Source: Planctomycetota bacterium (GTDB taxonomy: Bacteria; Planctomycetota; PLA2). From it: a stretch of 64,000 nt of DNA. Of the stretch, positions 24,281-32,582 are shown piece after piece (positions within the stretch are counted from its first letter, which is position 1; every line of letters starts with the position of its first letter). The translations under genes were made by a program, and so were the position numbers. The stretch lies in NCBI GenBank assembly GCA_021776735.1, contig JAJFFH010000011.1:124001-188000 (forward strand), in the 5' to 3' direction. Below the pieces are notes generated by a model. That model was not told the DNA's origin and ran no database searches. It saw nothing but the letters and a program-made list of their open reading frames with translations.

Positions 24281-25275
24281 CAGTTGGTACCGCCCAAAAG
24301 CGCGACGCCACCCGCCGTGGCCAGGATCAGCACGAGGCTCGCGGGCAACAGCCGCTTCCATCCGAGATCCATGAGCTGGTCGTAGCGAAAGCGCGGCAGC
24401 GTCCATCGCACCCAGATGAACAGGAACAGGAAAGCACCCGTCTTGCCGGCGAACACAAGGCCGGAAAGCAGTGTCCCCATCGACCCGTCCGGGAAAGTCA
24501 CGCCGGGCAACGACCAGCCGCCGAAGAACAGCGCCACCGACAACGCGGATGCCGTGATCATGTGGATGTACTCGGCGAGGAAGAACAGCGCGAACTTCAT
24601 CGACGAGTACTCGGTGTGGTAGCCGGCGACCAACTCGGTCTCGGCCTCGGGGCAGTCGAACGGCAGGCGGTTCGTCTCGGCGTAGCTTGAGACGAGGAAG
24701 ATGACCCAGACGGGGAAGAGCGGCACGACCAGCCAAACGTGATCTGCCTGCCACTGCACGATCGCCTGCATGTTCAGGTCGCCGACGACCAGAAGCACCG
24801 GAACGACGCTCAGACCGAGCGCGAGCTCGTACGAAATCATCTGCGCGCTCGCGCGGACGCCGCCGAGCAGGCTGTACTTCGAATTGGACGCCCAACCGCC
24901 GATCGTGACACCGTAGACCGCCATCGACGAGACGGCAAAAACCAGCAGGATGCCGACGTTCAGGTCGGCGATCGCCATCCCGCGGGCGTACGGCACGACG
25001 GCGAACGCAACCAGCGCCGGCACGAGGCTCAGCGCGGGCGCGAGAACGTACATCACCTTGTTCACGTGCCCGGGGACGACGTCCTCCTTGAACATGAACT
25101 TCAACAGGTCGGCGATCGGTTGCAGCAACCCGGCGGGCCCGACCCGGTTCGGACCGAGGCGGTCCTGCATGAACGCGCTCACTCGGCGCTCCGCCCAGAC
25201 CAGCAGCGCCGCCGTCGTCGGCAACACAACCGTAGCCACGACCGAAACTTCGACGACCGTCCAAAGCAACTTCAC
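24280..25275 (-). CDS. nuoH: NADH-quinone oxidoreductase subunit H
   Basis: 331 residues, about eight membrane segments, the subunit that forms much of the quinone-binding tunnel. Signatures are AERRVSAFMQDRLGPNRVGP (~27-46), FVLKFMFKED-like loop LLKFMFKEDVVP, and AETNRLPFDCPEAETELVAGYHTEYS. GTG 25275 overlaps the nuoG stop (GTGA); the in-frame ATG at 25335 would lie within nuoG. Confidence 0.97.
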   Translation of the reverse strand: MKLLWTVVEVSVVATVVLPTTAALLVWAERRVSAFMQDRLGPNRVGPAGLLQPIADLLKFMFKEDVVPGHVNKVMYVLAPALSLVPALVAFAVVPYARGMAIADLNVGILLVFAVSSMAVYGVTIGGWASNSKYSLLGGVRASAQMISYELALGLSVVPVLLVVGDLNMQAIVQWQADHVWLVVPLFPVWVIFLVSSYAETNRLPFDCPEAETELVAGYHTEYSSMKFALFFLAEYIHMITASALSVALFFGGWSLPGVTFPDGSMGTLLSGLVFAGKTGAFLFLFIWVRWTLPRFRYDQLMDLGWKRLLPASLVLILATAGGVALLGGTN

Positions 25276-26831
25276 GCGCCGACCTCCGCCTCGGCAAGCT
25301 GGAGGGACACGCCCTGCAGCCCGATCCCGGTCCACGTGAGGCCTTCAAACGCGGCATGTTCCTGCGCGATGCGGGCCAGCGCGAGGGCGGCGGTGTCCGT
25401 CCCCTGATACCCGTCTTCGATCAAGCCGCGCAGGCGGTCGAGAACCACCCGCTCCGTCAAGTGCGACGGCGCGAAGGTGAGCGCCTTGGAGACCCGCTGC
25501 AAGCGGTCGCCCGCGCTGATCACGGTGCCGTCCTTTTCAAACGAGGTCGTGAGCGGGAAGTTCACGTCCGCGTTCTTGTCCACCTGCAGGCTGAACACGA
25601 TGCGCGATTTGGCGTTCAGATCGTCGGGCAAGCCGCCCCCGTCGCGCGCCGCGAAGTGCACGACGACATCCCAATCGCGTTCCGCGTCCACGGGCGCATC
25701 CTGAAAGCCGAACAGCCGCGCGCCGCGCGCGTTCGGGGCCTTCTCGGGATGCAGGAGCATGTCGTCGCCCTCGCCCATCGGAATGGCGAACCGGCGTTCG
25801 GTCACGCCGAGGGCATCGAGCAGACCGGCAAACGAGAACAGCTCCTCGTTGGTCATGAACGGCGAGGCACAGCCAAGGACGGCGATGTCTGCGGCGCCCC
25901 CGCCCCCCTCTTTCGCTTTCTGGAGAATGGCCGCCGCCCGGGCAAGCGCGTCGTCGTACGGGACATCCTTGCCGTTCACGCGCGGCGCGACCAGTCGATC
26001 CTCGTCGTTCACGAACGTGTAGTTCAGCCGGCCCTCGTCGCACATCCAGTGGTCGTTCACCTGCGCGTTGAAGCGCGGCACCATGCGCAGCAGGCGCTCC
26101 TCGCGCGCACCGGCCACGACGTTGCAGCCTCGCGCGCAGCCGGTGCACAGGGTGTTCGCGAACTGCATGAACCACACGCGCGACTTGAACCGGAAGTCGC
26201 GGCTCGTCAGCGCGCCGACCGGACAAAGATCGATGATGTTCATCTGGTACGGCGACGTGAGCTGGCCGTCGTCCCTCACGATCAGCGAAACCTTCTCGCC
26301 GCGAAAGTCGATGCCGATCTCGTCCGTGCCACACAGCTCGTCGAGGAATCGAACGCAACGCGTGCACAGGATGCAGCGCTCGGCGTCGAACACGACCTTG
26401 TCGCCCCAGGAAACGTTCTTGGGCTTTTTTTGCTTGTCGAACGCAAAGCGCGTGAGGCCGGTGCCGTGATCGACGGCGTAGTCCTGCAGCTTGCACTCGC
26501 CCGCCTGATCGCAGATCGTGCAGTCGAGCGGATGGTTGATGAGCAGCAGCTCCATCACCCCCTCGCGCGCCTCGCGAACCTTGTCGCTGGCCGTGAACAC
26601 GGTCATGCCGTCGCTCACGTTCGTGTTGCAGCCGATCTGCAGCTTCGGCCAGCCCTCGATCTCGACGAGGCAGATGCGGCAGTTGCCCACCACGCTGAGC
26701 CGCGGGTGGTAGCAGTAGTGCGGCACCTCCGTGTTGACATGCCGTGCCGCCTCGATGATGTTTGTGCCCGCCGGAACGGTGACCTGCTTGCCGTCGATCG
26801 TGACGTTGACCGTCTTGCCGTTGGTGCTCAT
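25272..26831 (-). CDS. nuoG: NADH-quinone oxidoreductase subunit G (short form)
   Basis: 519 residues, shorter than the ~700-900 of most NuoG. The N-terminal 2Fe-2S domain (HYCYHPRLSVVGNCRIC), the His-Cys 4Fe-4S domain (HPLDCTICDQAGECKLQ) and the C-rich CILCTRCVRFLDELC motif are present. A molybdopterin-oxidoreductase-type 4Fe-4S motif follows (CTGCARGCN ... CDEGR), then a shortened Mopterin-like domain. ATG 26831 overlaps the nuoF stop. A 10-13 base partial form of the iterated motif lies at 25877-25887. It carries electrons from the NuoF/E module to NuoI. Confidence 0.95.
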   Translation of the reverse strand: MSTNGKTVNVTIDGKQVTVPAGTNIIEAARHVNTEVPHYCYHPRLSVVGNCRICLVEIEGWPKLQIGCNTNVSDGMTVFTASDKVREAREGVMELLLINHPLDCTICDQAGECKLQDYAVDHGTGLTRFAFDKQKKPKNVSWGDKVVFDAERCILCTRCVRFLDELCGTDEIGIDFRGEKVSLIVRDDGQLTSPYQMNIIDLCPVGALTSRDFRFKSRVWFMQFANTLCTGCARGCNVVAGAREERLLRMVPRFNAQVNDHWMCDEGRLNYTFVNDEDRLVAPRVNGKDVPYDDALARAAAILQKAKEGGGGAADIAVLGCASPFMTNEELFSFAGLLDALGVTERRFAIPMGEGDDMLLHPEKAPNARGARLFGFQDAPVDAERDWDVVVHFAARDGGGLPDDLNAKSRIVFSLQVDKNADVNFPLTTSFEKDGTVISAGDRLQRVSKALTFAPSHLTERVVLDRLRGLIEDGYQGTDTAALALARIAQEHAAFEGLTWTGIGLQGVSLQLAEAEVGA

Positions 26832-28105
26832 TGGGTCGCCGTCCCCACTGCGGATTCCCGTACCGCGGCCTCGAATTCGGAACGGAACTTCCGGACAAAG
26901 CTCTGGACGGGCCAGACGAGCGCTTCGGCGAGCGCGCAGATCGTTGTGCCGTCCATCTTGTCCGTGACGTCCATCAGGAGATCGAGGTCGCCGTCGCGGG
27001 CGTCTTGCGCGGCGAACTGCAGCAGCATCCGCCGCACCCAGTCGCTGCCCTCGCGGCACGGCGTGCATTGGCCGCACGACTCGTGCGAGTAGAACTCCGC
27101 GATGTTGACGGCGGCACCGACGGCGCCGACCGAATCGTCGAACACCATGATCGCCCCACTACCCAGACTCGAGCCGGCTTTTTGGACCGACTCGATGTCG
27201 AACGTCACGTCGAGTTCGTCCGCGCGCAGCACGGGCATGCTCGACCCGCCGGGCATGACGCCCTTCAGGGGCCGGCCCGACAGCGTGCCGCCACAGAAGC
27301 CCTCGATCAGCTCGCGCAGGGTGAACTTGCCGCACTCGAACTCGTACACCCCGGGCCGCTTCACGTGGCCGCTGACGCAGAACAGGCGGGTGCCGGTCGA
27401 GCCTTCGCAGCCGAGTTTCGAGAACCACTCGCCGCCGCGCTTGATGATGTGGGTAACACACGCGATCGTCTCGACGTTGTTCACGATCGTCGGGCAGTGC
27501 CACAGTCCTTCCACGGCCGGAAACGGCGGGCGGATACGCGGGTAGCCGCGGTTGCCCTCAAGCGAGGTGAGCAGTGCCGTCTCCTCGCCGCAGATGTAGG
27601 CGCCCGCGCCGGGGTGAACCCAGACATCGCAGCAAAAGTCGGTGCCGAGGATCTTGTCGCCGAGGAGGTTGGCCGCGCGCGCCTCGTCGATGGCATCCTC
27701 GAGCGCCTTGATCGAGTGCGGGTACTCGCCGCGCACGTAGATGTACGCGGTCTTGGCCCCGAACGCATAGCACGAGAGCAGCGACCCCTCGATCAGCTGG
27801 TGCGGGTCGCGCTCCATGATCTGCCGGTCCTTGCAGGTCCCCGGCTCGCTCTCGTCGGCGTTGACCGCGAGATACTTCGGCTTGTCCGTCTTCGGAACGA
27901 ACCGCCACTTGCGTCCGGTCGGGAAGCCGGCACCGCCGCGGCCGCGCAAACCGGATGTTTCGACCTCGGCCGTGACCTGGTCGGGCGACATCTCGCGCAG
28001 CGCCTTTTCAAGCGCCTGGTAACCGCCGTTTTCGCGGTAGCCCTCAAGCGTCTTTTGCGCCGGATCATCGGCGTACTCGAGCATGACGCGCGTCTCGCGG
28101 GTCAT
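26828..28105 (-). CDS. nuoF: NADH-quinone oxidoreductase subunit F
   Basis: 425 residues, usual length. GRGGAGFPTGRKW (~55-67) is the NADH-binding glycine-rich segment, GAGAYICGEETALL the FMN region, and ESCGQCTPCREG, with the distant Cys in GTTICALAEA, ligates 4Fe-4S cluster N3. It oxidises NADH and passes electrons through FMN to the chain. ATG overlaps the nuoE stop by four bases. Confidence 0.97.
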   Translation of the reverse strand: MTRETRVMLEYADDPAQKTLEGYRENGGYQALEKALREMSPDQVTAEVETSGLRGRGGAGFPTGRKWRFVPKTDKPKYLAVNADESEPGTCKDRQIMERDPHQLIEGSLLSCYAFGAKTAYIYVRGEYPHSIKALEDAIDEARAANLLGDKILGTDFCCDVWVHPGAGAYICGEETALLTSLEGNRGYPRIRPPFPAVEGLWHCPTIVNNVETIACVTHIIKRGGEWFSKLGCEGSTGTRLFCVSGHVKRPGVYEFECGKFTLRELIEGFCGGTLSGRPLKGVMPGGSSMPVLRADELDVTFDIESVQKAGSSLGSGAIMVFDDSVGAVGAAVNIAEFYSHESCGQCTPCREGSDWVRRMLLQFAAQDARDGDLDLLMDVTDKMDGTTICALAEALVWPVQSFVRKFRSEFEAAVRESAVGTATQ

Positions 28106-28572
28106 TTCAACCCCTCCAAGACGCCGTCCAGCGCTTCGATGTCGAGGCTTTCGTGCTTCTCCTCATCGACGAGCATCATCGGCGCGGTCGTACAGTGCCC
28201 GAGGCACTCGAACAGCTTGAACGTGAAACGTCCATCCGCGGTCGTCTCGCCGTTCTTGACGCCGTATTTCGTGCTGACGTGCTTGATCAGCTCGCCGGCG
28301 CCGCACAGCTTGCACGTGAGCGTCTTGCAGAGGCGCACGACGTGCCGGCCGACCGGAGTCGCGTGGAACATGTCGTAGAAACCGACGATGCCGCGGACGT
28401 GCATGTCGGGCACGCCGAAGAGCTCGGCGGTATCGACGATCGTCTCGTTGCTGAACCAGCCGTCGCGTTCCTTCTGGATCAGGTGCATCGCCGGAATCAG
28501 CGCCGCCTTTTTTTCGGGATAGCGCGTCCACAGGTTCTCGACCTGGCCCACGAGTTCGGGAGAAAAACTCAC
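28102..28572 (-). CDS. nuoE: NADH-quinone oxidoreductase subunit E
   Basis: 156 residues with the thioredoxin-like 2Fe-2S (N1a) ligands CKTLTC and CLGHC (the usual four cysteines). Two GTG starts are possible: 28572, overlapping the nuoD stop by four bases (GTGA), and 28581, three residues upstream. I prefer 28572 because most other junctions in this operon use the same overlap. Part of the NADH-oxidising module with NuoF. Confidence 0.95.
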   Translation of the reverse strand: MSFSPELVGQVENLWTRYPEKKAALIPAMHLIQKERDGWFSNETIVDTAELFGVPDMHVRGIVGFYDMFHATPVGRHVVRLCKTLTCKLCGAGELIKHVSTKYGVKNGETTADGRFTFKLFECLGHCTTAPMMLVDEEKHESLDIEALDGVLEGLK

Positions 28573-29780
28573 CGGTCGCACTCCCCCATCACGAAGTCGA
28601 TCGAACCCAGGATGGCCACGACGTCCGAGATGTAGTTGCCCGGCGCGATCTTTTCCAGAATCTGCAGGTTCACGAAGCTCGGCGCGCGAATAAACATCCG
28701 GTCCGGATAGCCGCCGCCCCGACTGCGAAAGTAAAAGCCGAGTTCGCCCTTCGGGTTCTCGGCCGCGAAGTACGACTCGCCGACCGGCGCGTCCTGCCCC
28801 TCGGTCACCAGGATGAACTGGTGGATCAGCTCATCCATGCCCTTGAGCACGCTGCTCTTCTCGGGAAGGCTGATCTTTGAATCCAGCGCGTTCACCGGTC
28901 CCGCGGGCATCTTCTGAATGACCTGCTGCAGGATCTTCGTGCTCTCCTTTAGCTCCTCGATGCGGCACAGGTACCGGTCGTAGCAATCGCCCACCGTGCC
29001 GACCGGAATGTCGAAGTCGTAGTTCTCGTAGCCGAGGTACGGACGGTTGACCCGCAGATCCCATTCGATGCCGGTCGCGCGCAGGTTCGGACCGCTCAGG
29101 GCGTACGACATCGCGTCCTCACGGGTAATGACGGCGATGTCTTTGGTCCGATCAACCCAGATGCGGTTGCGTGACAGCATCTTCTCGAACGAGGCGACCT
29201 GCTCGGGGAACTGGTCGATGAACGCCTTGAGTTCGCTGAGAAAGCCGTCCGGAATATCGTTGGCGACGCCACCGACGCGCGTAAACGACGTGGTGAAGCG
29301 CGCCCCGGACAGGTGTTCGATCAGGTCGTAGATTTTCTCGCGCTCGCGAAAGCACCACAAGAACACGGTCATCGCACCCAGGTCCATCGCGAACGCGCCA
29401 AGCCCAAGCAGGTGGGCGCTGATGCGCGACATTTCCGTGCACATCACGCGGATGGCCTGGGCGCGCGGCGGTATCTCGATGCCGATCAGGTGTTCCTGGG
29501 CCGTCGAGAGCGCAACGTTGTTGGCCAGCGGCGCGAGGTAGTCGAGCCGGTCCGTGTACGGGCAGAACATGTGAAACGTCATCGACTCGGCCAGCTTCTC
29601 CATGCCGCGATGGAGGTAGCCGACGACGGGCGTGCACTTAACCACGATCTCGCCGTCCAGTTCGAGCACGAGGCGCAAGACGCCGTGGGTGCTCGGATGC
29701 TGCGGCCCCATGTTGAGGACCTGATGCTCGCTCGCCTGCTCGTCCGGACGATCGAGAACGATATCGACTCGCGTGCTCAT
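28569..29780 (-). CDS. nuoD: NADH-quinone oxidoreductase subunit D
   Basis: 403 residues, the 49-kDa-type subunit. NMGPQHPSTHGVLRL (~23-37) contains the quinone-site His pair, and YLHRGMEKLAE and the C-terminal SFVNLQILEKIAPGNYISDVVAILGSIDFVMGECDR-type end are typical; the last Arg is conserved. It is separate from nuoC, not fused. It lies 18 bases after nuoC, the second non-overlapping junction. It works at the interface with NuoB, whose gene is not in the window. Confidence 0.97.
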   Translation of the reverse strand: MSTRVDIVLDRPDEQASEHQVLNMGPQHPSTHGVLRLVLELDGEIVVKCTPVVGYLHRGMEKLAESMTFHMFCPYTDRLDYLAPLANNVALSTAQEHLIGIEIPPRAQAIRVMCTEMSRISAHLLGLGAFAMDLGAMTVFLWCFREREKIYDLIEHLSGARFTTSFTRVGGVANDIPDGFLSELKAFIDQFPEQVASFEKMLSRNRIWVDRTKDIAVITREDAMSYALSGPNLRATGIEWDLRVNRPYLGYENYDFDIPVGTVGDCYDRYLCRIEELKESTKILQQVIQKMPAGPVNALDSKISLPEKSSVLKGMDELIHQFILVTEGQDAPVGESYFAAENPKGELGFYFRSRGGGYPDRMFIRAPSFVNLQILEKIAPGNYISDVVAILGSIDFVMGECDR

Positions 29781-29798
29781 CGTGTTTCCTGCGTCCCG

Positions 29799-30329
29799 TT
29801 AGGCTTTCGCGCCCTTACCGGCGTGGCCCGGGGTTCCCGGCGTATTGCCGAGCAGCGGATAGTCCTTGCGTAGCGGGTGGCCCTCAAAGCCCTCCCACAT
29901 GAGAATCCGTTCCAGATTCGGGTGATCGCGGAATCGGACGCCGAACATGTCCCAGACCTCGCGCTCAAGCCAGTTCGCCGCGTGGAACAGGTCGGTCACC
30001 GAGTCAACGGCGGGATCCTCGCCTCCTGCGGGCACATTGATGCGCAGATCCAGGTTTTGCTCCATCGATCGCAGGCGGTACGAAACCTCGAAACGAGGTT
30101 CATCGAGGTAGTTGTCGACCGCGGTAAGAAACGAGAGAACACCGAAGCCGAACTCGTCGCGCAGCCGACGGATGAAGTCCTTCGCAATCGACCCGTCCGC
30201 TCGAAACGAAGGGTCGCCCCGCAGGTCGTCGAGCACCTCGATCTTGTCGCCAAACTCGCCCACGAGGGCCAAGATGGCGCTGATGTCCGACCGAGCATCA
30301 CTCCGAGCATCACCGTCCTTGCCGCTCAT
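29799..30329 (-). CDS. nuoC: NADH-quinone oxidoreductase subunit C
   Basis: 176 residues, 30-kDa-type subunit. ERREVWDMFG-like LEREVWDMFGVRFRDHPNLERILM and HPLRKDYPL are diagnostic. The N-terminus contains a small direct repeat (GATGCTCGGAG/TGATGCTCGGTC; residues DARSDARSD). ATG overlaps the nuoA stop by four bases, so nuoA is directly joined to nuoC with no room for nuoB. Confidence 0.96.
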   Translation of the reverse strand: MSGKDGDARSDARSDISAILALVGEFGDKIEVLDDLRGDPSFRADGSIAKDFIRRLRDEFGFGVLSFLTAVDNYLDEPRFEVSYRLRSMEQNLDLRINVPAGGEDPAVDSVTDLFHAANWLEREVWDMFGVRFRDHPNLERILMWEGFEGHPLRKDYPLLGNTPGTPGHAGKGAKA

Positions 30330-30760
30330 ACTCGCTCCCAGTCCAACGCCTTTTTCTTCACGACCCAGTACCAGCCGAGGAACAGGACGGCGAGGAACAC
30401 AAGCATCTCGAAAAACAAGAAGCCCAAGAGGTCGGGGCGCTCCTGAAAGATCACGCCGTCAGGCTCTCCCCCGCCGAAGTGCACGGCCCAGGGATAGAGA
30501 AAGACCACCTCGATGTCGAACAGGATGAAGAGCACGGCGACGAGATAGAACTTCACGGAGAAACGCGTGTGCGCGTCGCCGACCGGCTCGATGCCGCACT
30601 CGTACGGCGAGTCCTTGAATTCGTTGGTCTCGCCGCGCTTGCCGAGCAGCCACGAAATCAGGAGTTGGACAGCGGCAAGCCCGACCGCAAGCAGCAGCAG
30701 GACGAGAACGGGCAGCCAATCCCGCGGTTGATTGGCTTCTGCCAGCAAGAAGGGAAGCAT
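30326..30760 (-). CDS. nuoA: NADH-quinone oxidoreductase subunit A
   Basis: 144 residues, three membrane segments. The loop YECGIEP, with the quinone-proximal Cys, and FDIEVVFLYPWA are diagnostic. ATG 30760 was chosen; an in-frame GTG at 30775 (adds five residues) is possible. It is the first gene of the nuo operon, behind a strong promoter at 30804-30832. Confidence 0.96.
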   Translation of the reverse strand: MLPFLLAEANQPRDWLPVLVLLLLAVGLAAVQLLISWLLGKRGETNEFKDSPYECGIEPVGDAHTRFSVKFYLVAVLFILFDIEVVFLYPWAVHFGGGEPDGVIFQERPDLLGFLFFEMLVFLAVLFLGWYWVVKKKALDWERV

Positions 30761-30803
30761 CGGCGACGTAAACACCTATCCGGCCACAGGATACGGAGCC
30801 GAG

Positions 30804-30832
30804 AATATAGGAGCGCCCCGACCGCAGGTCAA
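30804..30832 (-). promoter_or_regulatory. sigma70-type promoter of the nuo operon
   Basis: On the minus strand TTGACC, 17 bases, TATATT, ending ~29-45 bases before nuoA. Spacing and boxes fit the housekeeping consensus well, and no other good candidate lies in this gap. Confidence 0.75.
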
Positions 30833-30913
30833 AGATCCCGCGCGAGGATCATCCTCCTGCCGGCGGCAACGGGCTCGCCGAAAGCGCACGCATGGCAGAC
30901 GCGTGCGTGCCGA

Positions 30914-32500
30914 TCAGTAGGCGAGTGGCTCGGCTTCGGGGAGTTCGTAGCCCCACGCGTCATCGGACGACTGTTGCCGATTGTGCGACTCCGCCGAAGC
31001 GTTCCCGTCCGGGAAGAGCCGATCGCGCAGGCGCCAGTCCAGAAACAGGAGCACGCCGAACAGGCTGTACCCGAACACGCGGTAGGACAAGAGCCCGCCC
31101 GCGAACGTCAAGTCGGCCGCGTCGGGGCCCGCCAGGTGCGTCAGGTAGGACAGACACACGATGGCTGGCAGGGCGAGCCAAGAAAGACCGCAGGGACGGA
31201 CGGCGATGAACGGCAGGATCCAGACCGCCGTCATCGGGTGCAGGACCGGCGACACCAAGAGCAGGGCCGCCAGGATTGCGAAGGTCGCGCGGCCGTCCCG
31301 CCGAAACGACATGGCCTCTTCGCCGTCGCCAGCGCGAATCGCGAGATAGGTCGCGAGTCCGAGCAGGCAGACACCGAGAAGCACCTTCACGAGGAGCACG
31401 TAGAGCTTCTCGCCGGGTCGAGCCAATTCGACGCCCGCAACGGACAACGTGTTCTCCGCGGCGCCCGGCAGGAAAGAAAACGCCTTCCGCAGCGGGTTTT
31501 CGAGGATCGAGTTGTACTCGAAGTGCCGCCAGACATGGACCTGGGTCTCAAAGAACGCGCCCGTCGGAGTGGAGTCGGCCCAAAACGGAAGGAATGGCCC
31601 GACGAACAGGATGGCCACCAGCAGAACGCCCAAGACGCCAAGCCGGCGCCCCAAGACGGGCACCAGCAGCAGCAACGGGAGTTGGAGCCCAGCCCCGAGG
31701 GCCACGGGCACGGCCGTCAAGAGCCGCCGTCCGGACGCGAGGCAATAAACCAGCGCAGCCAGGACCGGCATCAGAAAAGCATCGACCGGCAGGGTGCAGT
31801 AGATTCCGTGCAACAAGACGGGCGACCACGCGTAGACCATGACCCAGCCCGCGGGTTTGCCCAACGCCCGCAGCGCCAGAATCAGGAAGAAGATCGCGAT
31901 CACGTCGGCTACGAGGGCCAAGAACGCCAGGCCGCGTGACGACGCCGGCTTGAAGCGGTCCGCGACGGACGAAATCCATAGCTGAAGCGGCAGGGCGGCG
32001 GTCCTGAGGTCGGGCCGGCGCAGTTCGCCCGCGATGGGCGCGTCCTCGCTTGAGCTCATTCGCGCCCGGGCCTGGCTCAAACGCTCCTGTTTGGCTTGCG
32101 GCCACGCGAGGGTCTCGGAGCTGTCGCCGGCAAGATGGGTCGGCCTGAACTCGTACGGACTGATCGCCTGGTTCACGAGCCGAGCGTCGAACCGCTGCCG
32201 CTCAAGATCCCCTTCCAGAATCGGCCCGGGGCCGCCGAAGAGGAGCACCAACCGCGCCCCGATCGCCACGGCGAGCACCAGGAACAGCCGCGGCGGCTGC
32301 TTATGCGCCACGAGGCAGGCCCCGACGTGGAGCATGGCCGCGGCAACGGTCGCCACGACAAACAAGATCACATGGTCTGACGCGGCCGCCTTGCCGGGAT
32401 CCGGAAAGACCGCGGACACAGCCGCGAGCCCTACGGAATACGCCAAGAACGCAAGGGCCGCGGTGCCAACAATCATCCTGGACAGCATGGGAACGCCCAT
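30914..32500 (-). CDS. Polytopic membrane glycosyltransferase, GT87/mannosyltransferase-like
   Basis: 528 residues and about 12 hydrophobic segments. An early luminal loop, GDLERQRFDARLVNQAISPY (~98-117), matches the GT-C / GT87 pattern in which an acidic residue precedes a D-R/N-P-Y loop. GT-C enzymes use polyprenyl-linked sugars on the outer face of the membrane. The segment LSYLTHLAGP and a hydrophilic tail of ~25 residues end the protein. The acceptor is unknown. The start may be ATG 32488. It is probably cotranscribed with the CRTAC1 gene 82 bases upstream. One copy of the iterated 13-mer lies within it. Confidence 0.65.
   Translation of the reverse strand: MGVPMLSRMIVGTAALAFLAYSVGLAAVSAVFPDPGKAAASDHVILFVVATVAAAMLHVGACLVAHKQPPRLFLVLAVAIGARLVLLFGGPGPILEGDLERQRFDARLVNQAISPYEFRPTHLAGDSSETLAWPQAKQERLSQARARMSSSEDAPIAGELRRPDLRTAALPLQLWISSVADRFKPASSRGLAFLALVADVIAIFFLILALRALGKPAGWVMVYAWSPVLLHGIYCTLPVDAFLMPVLAALVYCLASGRRLLTAVPVALGAGLQLPLLLLVPVLGRRLGVLGVLLVAILFVGPFLPFWADSTPTGAFFETQVHVWRHFEYNSILENPLRKAFSFLPGAAENTLSVAGVELARPGEKLYVLLVKVLLGVCLLGLATYLAIRAGDGEEAMSFRRDGRATFAILAALLLVSPVLHPMTAVWILPFIAVRPCGLSWLALPAIVCLSYLTHLAGPDAADLTFAGGLLSYRVFGYSLFGVLLFLDWRLRDRLFPDGNASAESHNRQQSSDDAWGYELPEAEPLAY
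31196..31208 (+). repeat. Iterated 13-mer motif copy
   Basis: Exact ACGGACGGCGATG inside the GT87-like gene; the coding strand reads Ile-Ala-Val-Arg-Pro. Confidence 0.85.
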
Positions 32501-32582
32501 CTATCGGCAGGAGCGGCCTCCGGCTTTCGGAAGAGTCGCGGCCGTGCGGGGAGTCATGGCCCCCGCGCCCCCCCAATCGGCC

